A stretch of DNA of 64,000 nucleotides from Torymus aiolomorphi (Eukaryota; Arthropoda; Insecta; Hymenoptera; Torymidae), in assembly GCA_036365515.1 (NCBI GenBank), contig CM070874.1, positions 25,607,862 through 25,671,861 on the forward strand. The letters are read 5' to 3'. Made by a program: the position numbers and the translations under genes. This document shows positions 44,777 through 55,393 of this stretch, one piece after another. Every line of letters begins with the position of its first letter. The stretch's first letter is position 1. Below the pieces are notes generated by a model. The model made no database searches. It was given only the letters and a program-made list of their open reading frames with translations, and had not been told where the DNA came from.

Positions 44777-46089
44777 AGCCTCATGGAGCTCTTCAATGAT
44801 TGAATGAATTTCATTCGTATAACTTTGATTTCTAGCTGACCTTTCTGCAATTAGTAAACGAAGACGATCCACAAGTTCATTTGGATCTTCCAAGTATACA
44901 TAATCCATCATTGAACCTTTTCTTGCTATTTTATATCTTTTTATAATTCCAAAACAACTCTTTTTATCAGGAGTCTTCTTACGCTTCTTAGAAGTATCGA
45001 AGAAAAGAGGATGAATAATTTCATCAAATCTTACTGTTATGTTTACGAATAAATTCATCACCTAGATTGTTAGTTGCATCTAATGGTAGTTTTCTTTATA
45101 TTACTTTATAGTGATCCTAATGGCTTATCTACCAGGTAATGTTTTTGTAAATAAAAAACAACATTTGTCGTGTTTCGACGTTTCGGACACTTTTATTTGT
45201 GTCCCTCATCAGGATTAATGAGACAGTGTCAATCTAGTTACGCAGAGAACAATCCACAAATTGACGAGCGGATTGTTCTCTGCGTAACTAGATTGATACT
45301 GTCTCATTAATCCTGATGAGGGACACAAATAAAAGTGTCCGAAACGTCGAAACACGACAAATGTTGTTTTTTATTTACAAAAACATTACCTGGTAGATAA
45401 GCCATTAGGATCACTATATAGTAAAATTCATCACCTCTGTATCTCTTCTTGTGAGCATTAGTTGTCTCAAGAATACTACGATAGTTTTGCATGTCATGTG
45501 AACTTACATACATCTGCTCAGGATTTCTAGTTATTAATAACTCCAAGAGCCCTCGAGTTTTTGGATATTTTTCATGTTCTATAACAATGTAGTCACTATC
45601 AAAATTTATTGGTGTATTACCAATTAACATTTGTCTGTATTCTATACGTACTCCATAAATTTTATCGATATATTTGCTATTTTTCTGACTGAGCTTCAAT
45701 TTCACTGGCTGCCGATTCAAATGAAGTATCTTATTTAAGTTTTTCAACAGTATTATTTTTTAAAGTATCATTATGAAAGCCAAATGTGTTATCATCGAAA
45801 GAATCATCACCTAGAGTATTCCCAAGTTTTCTTTTTTTATTCGTAACATGACTATTATCTAAAGTATTATCTAAAGTATTATTTAACTCCTGCTTCGTAA
45901 CAGCTTCATCTTTTTGAATATGGTTTTTGACGTTTCAATAAGTAGATCAACAATTGGTTTGAAAGTATCTTCAATTACTTTCTCAAAAGTATCTTTTCCA
46001 TACTTCAACAAATTATATTTACGTTTAACTGCATTGCGAGCTTTTATAAGCTCATGAAGTATATCCTTTCTTTGACTGAATTCTGTCAT
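44762..46089 (-). pseudogene. module 2 conserved unknown gene, split by a palindromic insertion
   Basis: The N-terminal frame (46089-45883) has ARNAVKRKYNLLKYGKDTFE and TFKPIVDLL. The middle frame (45747-45307) has YVSSHDMQNYRSILETTNAH. The C-terminal frame (45061-44762) has YLEDPNELVDRLRLL and SIIEELHEAGYIY. I recall these as parts of one protein in insect Polinton-like loci. A 360 bp insertion at 45064-45423 splits it, and the 136 bp between 45747 and 45883 is shifted in frame. Function unknown. Confidence 0.55.
45064..45423. mobile_element. palindromic insertion with hammerhead-like core, 13 bp target duplication
   Basis: Two arms of about 160 bp are near-perfect complements around a ~15 bp spacer near 45260. 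Each arm contains CCTGATGAGGGACAC, an AAATAAAA loop and GTGTCCGAAAC, i.e. the CUGAUGA...GAAA boxes of a hammerhead ribozyme joined by a stable stem. The 13 bp AAATTCATCACCT flanks the insert at 45051-45063 and 45424-45436. A long direct repeat and inverted ends suggest a Penelope-like retroelement terminal fragment, but stem III is not clean, so ribozyme activity is unproven. Confidence 0.6.
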
Positions 46090-46130
46090 GTTGAAGCTTC
46101 AACGTTTAGTTGTAGACTGTAAATGAAAGA

Positions 46131-46835
46131 CTAAATACTTCCCATATTTATAGCAAAACAGTCAAAGCCCTTACGATATCTTCCTCCATTAATCGAACTA
46201 TCCTTGTCAATCATTAGAAATCCATATTTCTCATCTCTCCAACATTTAACACATAAATCTTTAAACTGTGTATAAGTCATATCAGAATTAACATAATCTT
46301 CATACAAGTGTTTTAAATTAACGTCATCTTGCCGAAAAATTACCAAAAGATTTACATTATCCCTGACGAGATGCTTGGGGTATGCGCATATGACTGACAA
46401 AGATAAAAACAGTCGACATTTTTATGTCTACCCATGCAGAAAAATGCTTTAACATGGTTTTGTTTTTCACAAACTATGTCGTCGAATATAATGATAAAGT
46501 TCAGAAGAGCATTTTCTGGAGCTATAACTTCATCGTGCTCGCTGTAGGAGAAATACTGCACGCCCTCTAATGGTTCTATGAGTTTCTGAAGAAATTTATA
46601 TTTTGGTTGAATCAAAGACTTTGAATATGTATAAACATTCTCAAATCTAATTACCATTGGGATGTGTAATGAGTGCAAGCAAACTATTGGTTTTTGCACA
46701 ATTTGACGGTCCACAAAATACAGCTCTAATGCTGCTTGGAAGTAAATCTCCATGCCGCTTTGTCTTTTTTTCTTGATAAACGATACTGTCGAAATTCAAT
46801 ACCGGAAGCTGAAGAGGCTGTTCCTTGAAATTCAT
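46131..46835 (-). pseudogene. packaging-type ATPase, module 2
   Basis: The P-loop is FCGPSNCAKT, where the glycine before lysine is alanine. Walker B is NFIIIFDDI, followed by FFCMGRHKNVDCFYLCQ and NLLVIFRQDD. The start is taken at the internal ATG at 46835 (MNFKEQPLQL). Frameshifts near 46650 and 46370 break it into three pieces. It differs from the module 1 ATPase throughout and belongs to a separate Polinton-like lineage. It is transcribed away from the PLA2 gene at 46931. Confidence 0.78.
46138..46158 (-). promoter_or_regulatory. TATA-type box before the 46089 gene
   Basis: On the minus strand, TTTTGCTATAAATATGGG (complement of 46141-46158) lies about 55 bp before the ATG at 46089 and overlaps the end of the ATPase gene. 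Confidence 0.5.
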
Positions 46836-46872
46836 GCGTATACTATAAGGTCTAGATCGCAACTGATCGTTC

Positions 46873-46884
46873 GGCTATAAATAG
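46873..46884 (+). promoter_or_regulatory. TATA-type box in the divergent ATPase/PLA2 spacer
   Basis: GGCTATAAATAG lies about 50 bp before the PLA2 ATG at 46931, in the short spacer between divergently transcribed genes. Confidence 0.5.
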
Positions 46885-46930
46885 AGCGCGTTTATACTCT
46901 TGGATTCAGTCTTGATCAAACCTTCGTGGT

Positions 46931-47707
46931 ATGATGATCGTATACAGACAACGATGACGACATCGAGGTCTTGGTTTGATTAACAAACTTAATAATCGTC
47001 TTCCAGTGGAACTTCATTTACCGAGATATCAGTACTGCGGACCAGGTACAAAGTTAGCAAAACGTTTAGCTCGAGGTGATAAAGGTATCAATCTACTCGA
47101 TAGAGCTTGTCAATAGCACGACATAACTTATTCTCAGAACCAAGAAAACATTGAGACTAGAAACAACGCCGATAGAATTTTAGCAGATAATGCGTGGCAG
47201 AGGGTCAAGGCTAAAGATTCAAGTATTGGCGAGGAAGTAGCTGCTTATGCAATTACAAATATTATGAAAGCCAAATCAAAACTCGAAATGGGTGTAAGCA
47301 GAAAGAGAAAGCAATCAATGAGGTTAAATAAAATAATAAAAGCTGCATCAAAATCTATGGTTAAAAGTAATTCTGCTCGTAAAGTGATTCTCTCTGCTTT
47401 GAATGGTGCCCGTTCTGCTGTCAAGAAAGTAGGTGGAAAACGTAAAATTATCATTCCACGGATTTTACCTGTACCATCAAAAGTAAGTGGTTTTCTCCCG
47501 TTTCTCGTACCAATATTCGCTGGTTTGAGTGCTGTTGGTGCGCTAGCCAGCGGTGCTGCTGGTATAGCGAAAACAGTCAGTGATGTGAGTACAGCTAAAA
47601 AGCAGTTGGAGGAGAATCAGAGACATATCATTAAAATGGAAGAAATAACTTTGGGGAAAAGTCTCTTTTTGAAACCGTATAGAACAGGTGCACAGGACTT
47701 CGTATAG
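46931..47707 (+). pseudogene. phospholipase A2-like virion protein, module 2
   Basis: The frame holds YQYCGPGTKLAKRL (calcium loop), then the active-site region with HDITYS. It continues through a basic middle region to PFLVPIFAGLSAVGALASG, a hydrophobic glycine/alanine stretch, and a tail ending LFLKPYRTG. The usual Polinton PLA2-type protein is fused to such a C-terminus. Two in-frame stops break it: TGA at 46955-46957 and TAG at 47114-47116, the latter directly before the catalytic HD. Confidence 0.8.
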
Positions 47708-47747
47708 GCGGTAACAAAAAAAAATTCAGGTTGAGAAAAAAAAGAAC

Positions 47748-48101
47748 ATGGAAGTGAGATTACCACAGGGGGCTCTCACAGATCTCGATCTAATTAAGTA
47801 TGCTAAAATTCTAAAAATCCCATATTTTCGTGGAGTCTTTATGCGAAATGCCTTACCTGCAAGCGGGTCTCGTGATCGTGAATCAGCTATTATCAATTTA
47901 GATGATAAAGATGGACCTGGAATGCATTGGGTAGCATATCGCAAACGTGGAGACGATGTAGTTTACTTTGATAGTTTTGGAGATCTTCAACCACCTATTG
48001 ATTTGATGCTTTATCTGCGAGTGAATGAAGTTAAATACAATCATGAGAGATATCAAGATTACAATACATTCAACTGCGGTCATCTCTGTCTCAAGATGTA
48101 A
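47748..48101 (+). CDS. adenain-like cysteine protease, module 2
   Basis: 118 codons with H60 (GMHWVAY), D75 (YFDSFGD) and C110 (FNCGHLCL), the catalytic set of adenovirus-type proteases. Other recognisable parts are ALTDLDLIKYAKILKIPYF and FRGVFMRNALP. The frame is intact but ends just after GHLCLKM, a few residues earlier than I would expect. It is quite different from the module 1 protease at 35517-36158, which supports two separate lineages. Confidence 0.82.
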   Translation: MEVRLPQGALTDLDLIKYAKILKIPYFRGVFMRNALPASGSRDRESAIINLDDKDGPGMHWVAYRKRGDDVVYFDSFGDLQPPIDLMLYLRVNEVKYNHERYQDYNTFNCGHLCLKM

Positions 48102-48112
48102 CAAGCTAGGCC

Positions 48113-48126
48113 GGGCTATATAAAGG
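48113..48126 (+). promoter_or_regulatory. TATA-type box before the module 2 penton gene
   Basis: GGGCTATATAAAGG lies about 40 bp before the ATG at 48162. Confidence 0.6.
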
Positions 48127-48161
48127 CGAATGATAGTTTAATCATTCTACATTGAATAGTC

Positions 48162-48846
48162 ATGGAGAATTCATTGACGTTAAGTCTCTCCGGTAATTCA
48201 TCAGTACTCCAAGTACAGTATTTTCCACCTATTGAACTTTCACCAAACAAAAATTACGTTCTCGGTTTAGTTGAACTTTTAAGCTTCAATTCTATACCAA
48301 ATATTGATACAGGCAATAACAAGTTTTACGTGGGTAAGGAAGAATTTTTTTGTAACTGGTAGTTACGAGATAGAGGATATAGCCAATTTTCTCCGTGAAA
48401 CTTTAGCCCCCAAAGGTATTTCATTCAGTCTGAAGCCAAACAATAATACACTTCGCAGCGTTATTAAGTGTAATCAGCCTATTAATTTCCGTCCTCAAGA
48501 TTCTATTGGTCAGCTACTTGGTTTCACCAAACGCGTTCTAGAAGCTAATTGCATACATAATTCAGATTTGCCTGTAACTATTCTCAAGATCAACGCATTG
48601 CGAGTCGAGTGTAATATTACTTCAGGCGCATATATAAGCGGCTCTAAAGTTTACAGGATACATGAATTCTTTCCATCAGTACCGCCAGGATATAAGATCA
48701 TTGAAGTACCTTCGCAGGTCATTTACCTTCCAGTTACAGTTAAGAGCATAGATCACTTACAAATACGCATAGTCGATCAAGACGGACGTTTAGTTAATTT
48801 TCGAGGAGAAGTAATCACAATCAGACTTCACATCAAACAAGTGTGA
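48162..48846 (+). pseudogene. penton-like minor capsid protein, module 2
   Basis: The N-terminal frame (48162-48362) has FPPIELSPNKNYVLGLVELL and FNSIPNID. The second (reading from about 48350) has GSYEIEDIANFLRETLAPKG, FRPQDSIGQLLGF and DQDGRLVNFRGEVITIRLHI. This is the single jelly-roll penton type of a second Polinton-like lineage. The break is in a T run near 48345-48352, a likely one-base change. The rest is well preserved. Confidence 0.8.
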
Positions 48847-48877
48847 TGGGGATCGTTTACAACAGCAAGGTTGGTAA

Positions 48878-48890
48878 GGGCTATATAAAA
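48878..48890 (+). promoter_or_regulatory. TATA-type box before the module 2 major capsid gene
   Basis: GGGCTATATAAAA matches the box at 48113-48126. It lies about 120-150 bp before the capsid ATG candidates (49001, 49034). Confidence 0.55.
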
Positions 48891-49033
48891 AAGCCAACAT
48901 GTCTACAGACCATCACTCATCCGCCAGCAAGCAAAGCGCTAACACGACAAAACATTCAGTTCCTGAGAAGTCTCGGTCTAAGAGTCGTCGCTGGTGAAAA
49001 ATGACTTGTATTTTTTCTGTTGCCTCCAAAAAG

Positions 49034-49558
49034 ATGGAAGAAATTCTAAACATTCAGTCATCTGTAACATTTGATGAGTCAGTGACTCACCACGAACTTC
49101 ATGCACATCAGCCCTACACCACGTCATCGTTTGGAAACAGCGATGAAATTCATATCGCCATTCAACATCAGAATTTATGTCTTCTACCATCACGAAGTTC
49201 AATTCATGAATGTGGTAAACTAGTTAAGCCGAATGGTACTCCACTCGAACGTTCTATGTTAGTTAATAACGCCATCTGTCATATGTTTGAAGAAATCAGT
49301 TATGAGATAAATGCCATTGAAATTGATAAATGTAAAAATGTAGGGTTAACTACTCTCATGAAAGGTTGGATTTCTCTCAATCCTAGTCAAAAATTGGTCA
49401 TCGAGAACGTTGGGTGGCTCGATGTAGAAGAAACGCAAAAACTTACCAACGATGATGGCTACTTCGACCTGTCTATACCTCTCTGCATGATTCTTAGATT
49501 TGCCGAAGGTTATAGAACATTTTTAGTAAATGTTAAACATAAACTCTGTTACGTGTGA
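49034..49558 (+). pseudogene. major capsid protein N-terminal part, module 2, cut by an LTR
   Basis: The start is taken at 49034 (MEEILNIQSSVTFDES). The frame shows HAHQPYTTSSF, IAIQHQNLCLLPSRSS, MLVNNAICHMFEEI and NAIEIDKCKNVGLTTLMKGW, which I recall from the capsid protein of insect Polinton-like elements. It differs from the module 1 capsid. Coding stops at the LTR that begins at 49547, so only about the first third remains. The missing part is not found beyond the other LTR. Confidence 0.75.
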
Positions 49559-50160
49559 GCCTATCTAGGTTCACGTACACACGAAGGGTTCTGAGGTGTT
49601 CGTGTCGTTCCAGGCCGAGACTCGAAACGATGCAATGAAATACAATAAGAGTGAGAGTATAACTTGAGTTATTTATTAAAATACTTATACGCGAGAGAGA
49701 GATAATCTAATGCGCGTTCGCGATGCGACCAATCTACGCCCTATCGTGTCTACTCTGATGCTTCGCCTCTCGTGTCCGTTTTCGTCTCTGCCCCTGTCCT
49801 CGACCTGACTCTCGTTCTCTCTCTTTCTGTCTGCCCTCTGGATGCGTTTCCTTCCGCTTTTATGGCTTCGCCCTCGGGTTCGTAAGTGGGGGACCATTGC
49901 TCATCGGCCGTCTGTTCCTTCCCCCCTAATTCGACGTTCGATCCTCATGCCGGTGATTCAGTGCCTCGTGGATACGCTGTTCGTTGCTCTGCTGACTTGC
50001 AATAGTTGATGTCATGCGCCTTTGACTTAGCGCATTGCTGATCCGGAGTTTATGTTGAACTACGTGCCTTCGTTCTTCGGGTCTGTGCATGAATCGGCAT
50101 CGTGTGCTTTTGGGTTCATGGTCGTACGCGCTTGCTCGCCGGGAGCTACCATTCGTAACA
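49547..50160 (-). repeat. LTR copy A (TGTTACG...CGTAACA), 614 bp
   Basis: It is near-identical to 62233-62844 and in the same orientation. Because gag between them is on the minus strand, this is the 3' LTR. It interrupts the module 2 capsid gene. A (GA)n-like pyrimidine tract and a possible AATAAA signal lie inside. The frames seen in it on the minus strand are also present in the other LTR and are not genes. Confidence 0.85.
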
Positions 50161-50631
50161 CGTCTGAGGGCCGTGACATCGACCTCCGGGGCGATGAGTT
50201 ACGTGCTGCAACGGGGGAAATTTTTTTTTTTGTTTTTTATGTTAAGGTTGACCGAGGTTGATGGTCCATCTTGGTGTTCGGGTCGGATTGCTGCTGAGTT
50301 GGCATGGTTTGGCCTGAGTTTAAGCTTGATACAATTTCAAGGTTTGCTAAGATTGACTAAGGTTGGCTATGGTTGGCTAGGTTTGCTCGGTTTGCTAGGG
50401 TTCACGTCGAGCGGTCGGGAGCGTTAACAAAAGTTAATCTTTCTAAGGTATAATGTGTGCTTGTTACAGTACCAATATTCGTGTGTAGTGTTGTGTCTGC
50501 GTGAGTGTACCCAACAATACAATTCTAAACCTCACGATTTTTCTTTCTCGCTTCTTATTATATATTCTTTTTGTACATAGTGTTTGTTAATACTTGGATA
50601 CATGATATAGTGATATAACAATAGATATGTA

Positions 50632-50662
<31 letters not shown>

Positions 50663-50677
50663 CTTTTATTTATGACA

Positions 50678-51001
50678 TTATATAAGATCGGGGTTGCGGC
50701 TCCGATTTTTCTCAACCCGTGTTTCGTTCTGACGGTGTGGCAGGGTGATGATGCGCCCTGTGGTAGTCGAATAATGTACCGCCGAAGATAGCAGCGCTTG
50801 CGATGGTGTACCTGGAAAAAGTTCTTTATTGATTAGTAGCTGGGGCTTCCTTCCCCTAGGCCAGAATTTCCAACCTAACGCGAGGACGATTATGATCGCG
50901 ATGATTGACCCGTCTCAATAAGAGAGTGCTTGTTTTAGGGGTATAATCTCGCCGTCCACGGCGTCGCGTTGCATACCATGTTTAATTTTGTTTCCACAAT
51001 T
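50678..51001 (-). pseudogene. possible env C-terminal tail of the LTR element
   Basis: About 107 codons on the minus strand with a single stop read a hydrophobic membrane-like segment (GSIIAIIIVLALGWKFWP) followed by a basic, proline-containing tail. Its place, between gag and the 3' LTR of a minus-strand element, fits the end of an envelope gene. There is no ectodomain left to confirm this. Confidence 0.35.
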
Positions 51002-51024
51002 CCTTAACAAGGTGACTTAAAAGT

Positions 51025-51128
<104 letters not shown>

Positions 51129-52793
51129 TGTAGAGATTTATTGTCAAAATGTTTATTAACCCTCATTAATTATGTAAATAGTTTTTTTTCGGTTCAGTTA
51201 TCCTATTTACTAGTAATTGGCATCGTGGGGATCAGTTTAAGCCCTCACTCCCGTATTTTTGATTATTAGTTGATTAATTATAGAGCTTTATTGTTAAAAT
51301 GTTTATTAATCTTTATTAATTATTTAACTAACTTTCGGGCGTGAATTACCTTTTCCCCCTTATAGTTAAAATTAGTGGCAATCGTTTAAGCCGTCTCTGA
51401 TATTTTCCCGATAATAAGTTAATTTATTATAGTTTTTCGTTCAATTGCACTCTACCATTGCAACAGGGCCGCCAGTTTCTGGTACAATCGTACTTCGATC
51501 ATGATATGAGTTACTTTTTTTTTTTTTGTTTAAATGTGATAAAATACAATTAGGTGTGGCGCGGTATTATATTTCTGCGCCTCCATTATATATACTGGCC
51601 TGGCCGCGCAAATTTTCTTTCGCGGGTAAATGCATATAGCTTATGTGTTCAGCTACATCACTCCGTTTTTGAGTGTATATGATGAGCCGTGTATGTATGT
51701 ATACGCGGCTGCGGTATTCCCCAATGCATAAGGCTTTGAGTGTGGATGTTGGGGAGCCACGGATAGCCGTCGTGCTATCTTTCCTGACGCTTAGGCTTGT
51801 TGAGCGTCGTATTGCTTTATGCCGATTTCGAAGTTTGGTGTGTTCCCCCCCCCCCTTTTTTGTTTAATAATATATTACTTAATTCAATCTTTGAATTCTT
51901 ACTTATATTTAATATATGTATATGTATATGAGGCGTTTCGCCTCAACTCTCCCAGCGCGGCGCGCGAGCGTCAAATCATGCTATTTTCAAGTCGTGTTTA
52001 CGATATCAATATGAATTTCAAAAAATTATGTGATAAGCGTTTCCGACGTATTTTTTCCTCAGCTTTTCAATGGTGTAAGTGGTTTTTCCGAAATTTTCCA
52101 TTTTCACCCTCAAAAAGTATAAAACATACTATATCTCGGAAAGTATATTTTTAATATTTTTTTTTATCATCTAGATCGAAAGCTGAGCATTTTTTACGTC
52201 GGAAAGGATTTTTTGCAAAATTTGCTCGAATGTTTTTCTTAGAGAAACAGAACGCGAAAGAGCAGACGCAGCGTCTCCTTCGTGCGCGGTATGCGGCGCG
52301 CTGTACAGCGCGTGGACTAGATGTATTTCGCTCTCTAGTAACCTTATTATTTTTATTTATCATTTTTAATTCTTTATGAAATATCTTTTTGCACTTCGAA
52401 TTTCACTTATATGCACGATTGACATTTTCATAGGTTATTTCGAAAAAAAAAACCGCTGCCAATTCTTTGGCACTTAACTTCCTCAAACTAATTCATCGTT
52501 TCCTAATTAAAAATTGAAATTCTGAAAATACATTTTTCATAAAAAGGAATGCTAAAGAATTTCAATAATACTTTGAACCGATGCGTCTTATACCAGTTTC
52601 TTGCAAAATAGTATATTACGTACCTATTTTAAAAAAAGCTTTGACAGACCACCAAGTTTAAAAAAAATTGAGATTAAAAAGAGATAAAAGAAGGGGCTAA
52701 AAATGGCACTATTAATACGTTTTGATATTTTAATTTACTACATTATATAAAAATATTAAAATGATAGTTCTCGAAAATAAATGTATAATATAC

Positions 52794-54541
52794 AGGGTGT
52801 GTCAAAAGTTCCGGGATGGCCAGTTATCTCAGCGGGAATGCATTTTCGGAAAAAATGTTTCATACAAAAGATGTAGGATTTTTCCCTGGCTACCTGATGG
52901 TGACCTTGAATTTGACCTTGGGCTTGACCTTCAAGGTCATTTGAAGGTCAAGTCGAATTTTTTAAATGGGAACCCTCCTTTTTTATTGCGCAAACCGAAA
53001 GAGGGAAAAATTCTCTTTCCAACGATATAAGACACATACGCGGTCAAATGTGATCTAGAGGTCGTTTCAAGGTCAAGTCGGTAAAATGAGGTCAAATTGA
53101 TCTTGGGCAGTCCAAAGCATGGAAACTAAGGGCGTTGGGAAAAAACTTTCCATACGAAAGTTTCCGCAAATCGAATGGAGCATCTGATGGTGACCATGAA
53201 TTTGACCTTGGGCTTGACTTTCAAGGTCATTTAAAGGTCAAGTCGAATTTTTTGAATGGGAACCCTCTTTTTGTTGCAGAAATGCGGGAAAACTTACCTT
53301 TCCAGGGGTGTAAGATACATACGGGGTTAAAAGTGAGCTGAAGGTCATTTGAAGGTCAACGTTATTATACTCCGATCATCTGGACACCCCATCGAATTTC
53401 GTGTATCAGGGCGTTAAAAAACATTTTTTGTGCAAACGTTTCTGGATCAAAACCCAGACCTGGGATCTGGCTAATCACCGCTGACCTTGGAACGACCTTG
53501 GGTCGACCCAACGGGGCAAACCGACCCCAGATATGGGTTCAGCGACCCCGAAAACCCAGGGGTCCGTGGTTTCAAGCACCTTCTGCAATTCCTTCTGGTT
53601 TGACCTTGGAACGACCTTGGGTCGACCCAACGGGGCAAACCGACCCCAGATACGAGTTCAGCGACCCCGAAAACCCATGGGTCCGTGGTTTTAAGCACCT
53701 TCTGCAATTCCTTCTAGTTTGACCTTGGAACGACCTTGGGTCGATCCAGCGGGGCAAACCGACCCCAGATACGGGTTCAGCGACCCCGAAAACCCATGGG
53801 TCCGTGGTTTCAAGCACCTTCTGCAATTCCTTCTGGTTTGACCTTGGAACGACCTTGGGTCGACCCAACGGGGTAAACCGACCCCAGATACGGGTTCAGC
53901 GACCCCGAAAACCCATGGGTCCGTGGTTTTAAGCACCTTCTGCAATTCCTTCTAGTTTGACCTTGGAACGACCTTGGGTCGATCCAGCGGGGCAAACCGA
54001 CCCCAGATACGGGTTCAGCGACCCCGAAAACCCATGGGTCCGTGGCCCGCATTTCTGCAACAAAAAGAGGGTTCCCATTCAAAAAATTCGACTTGACATT
54101 CAAATGACCTTGATGGTCAAGCCCAAGGTCAAATTCAAGGTCAACATCAGATGCTCCATTAGATTTGCGGAAACTTTCGTATGGAAAGTTTTTTCCCAAC
54201 GCCCTTAGTTTCCATGCTATGGACTGCCAAAGATCAATTTGACCTCATTTTACCGACTTGACCTTGAAACGACCTCTAGATCACATTTGACCCCGTATGT
54301 ATCTTATATCGGTGGAAAGAGAATTTTTCCCTCTTTCGGTTTCCGCAATAAAAAAGGGGGCTTCCCATTTAAAAAATTCGACTTGACCTTCAAATGACCT
54401 TGAAGGTCAAGCCCAAGGTCAAATTCAAGGTCACCATCATATAGCCAGGGAAAAATCCTACATCTTTTGTATGAAACATTTTTTCCGAAAATGCATTCCC
54501 GCTGAGATAACTGGCCGTCCCGGAACTTTTGACACACCCTG
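52794..54541. mobile_element. fold-back element with ~495 bp arms and central tandem array
   Basis: The arms begin ACAGGGTGTGTCAAAAGTT and end with its complement; the left arm (52794-53288) pairs with the right (54046-54541). ATAT lies outside both ends and may be the target duplication. The arms are dense in AAGGTCA/TGACCTT words. The centre holds a unique 190 bp and five 119 bp repeats. The open frames in both arms have no protein family resemblance and arise from the repeats. Confidence 0.85.
53483..54045. repeat. 119 bp tandem array, 5 copies, higher-order pairing
   Basis: GACCTTGGAACGACCTTGGG starts at 53483, 53602, 53721, 53840 and 53959, exactly 119 bp apart. Copies 2 and 4 share TTTTAAGC and CTAGTTT; copies 3 and 5 share GATCCAGCGG, so the last expansions copied 238 bp dimers. 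The fifth copy is cut by the right arm at about 54045. Confidence 0.92.
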
Positions 54542-55393
54542 TATATTCATATAGATAATCACTTAAAATTGCAACACAATATTGCCACCAACAAGTGTAA
54601 TAAGTAACAGTTAAAATTTCAAGTCGATAAATAAATTATTTTTTGAGATATTAATTTTTTAAATATAAAAAAGTTTTCATTAATAACAAATGACAGAGTG
54701 AAGATATTTTAAATTTTAAATTTTAAAAAAAGAAAATGTAGGTAATTTGAATACCTTTTAAGAGAAGTATATTATTTTATGTAATAATTACTATAAGATA
54801 CGAAAAAATAAAAAAAACTAAAAATTCAAAATCGTTTTTTGGTTATAAAACAAAAGAAAATCAATAAAATCCCAAATCCATCAGGGTACTTTCCTTTTGC
54901 CGCAAGACGAAGCGAATAAGCTTTACCCGACGAAAATCGGTTGATTAGTTTCGGAGATATTAAGAGTTGAAATACACACACACACACACACATACATACA
55001 TCCACGAAATCAAAAATCATCAAAATCAAATAATTTACGCATATACCACCATAAAACATCTTTTTGAAGACTTTTTTTTCGAAAATTTTTTTCACCGTTA
55101 CAAAGCTTCCTCTTTGAGGAAGCAAAAACATTACAATCAATTTGAAATAGCAGACGCAACGCTTCTCACTTACTTTTTACCCGATAGATGGCTTGCGTAT
55201 AGAAAATTTTTGCCCGAGAGTAATTTGTTCTATCCAATTATATAAGTCTGATGAATTTTCGATCTTTGTTATCCTTGAAATTGTTTAAGAATTTTAACGC
55301 TGTTTCCGTTATATTTGTGTTCTTCGTGTGTTTGCTGATTAAATCATAATATATTTTTGGTTTATTTATTGCATTTATTTTCTCGCTACTGAA

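Larger units (their letters stand above)
52447..55130 (+). repeat. AT-rich dispersed repeat family, copy 3, interrupted
   Basis: The left end CCGCTGCCAATTC at 52453 and the right hairpin GCTTCCTC-TTT-GAGGAAGC at 55105-55123 match copy 1. The loop differs from the other copies while the arms are the same. A short CA run lies near 54974-54990. About 930 bp remain after removing the inserted fold-back element. It separates the left inverted repeat of the Sola-like transposon from its gene. Confidence 0.7.

Noticed and set aside
34738..49558. Bracovirus or nudivirus-derived locus
   Set aside because: The genes are of Polinton type (integrase, PLA2, double jelly-roll capsid); no nudivirus core genes are seen.
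49685..50427. Arg/Glu-rich frames in the LTRs (also 62369-62851)
   Set aside because: Present identically in both LTRs in a pyrimidine-rich tract; no domain and no conservation beyond the LTR copies.
53483..54045. Regular repeats that might suggest a CRISPR array
   Set aside because: The units are 119 bp head-to-tail copies without spacers, in a eukaryotic transposon.
53471..54537. Several overlapping frames in the fold-back element
   Set aside because: They arise from the 119 bp and arm repeats on both strands and match no family.
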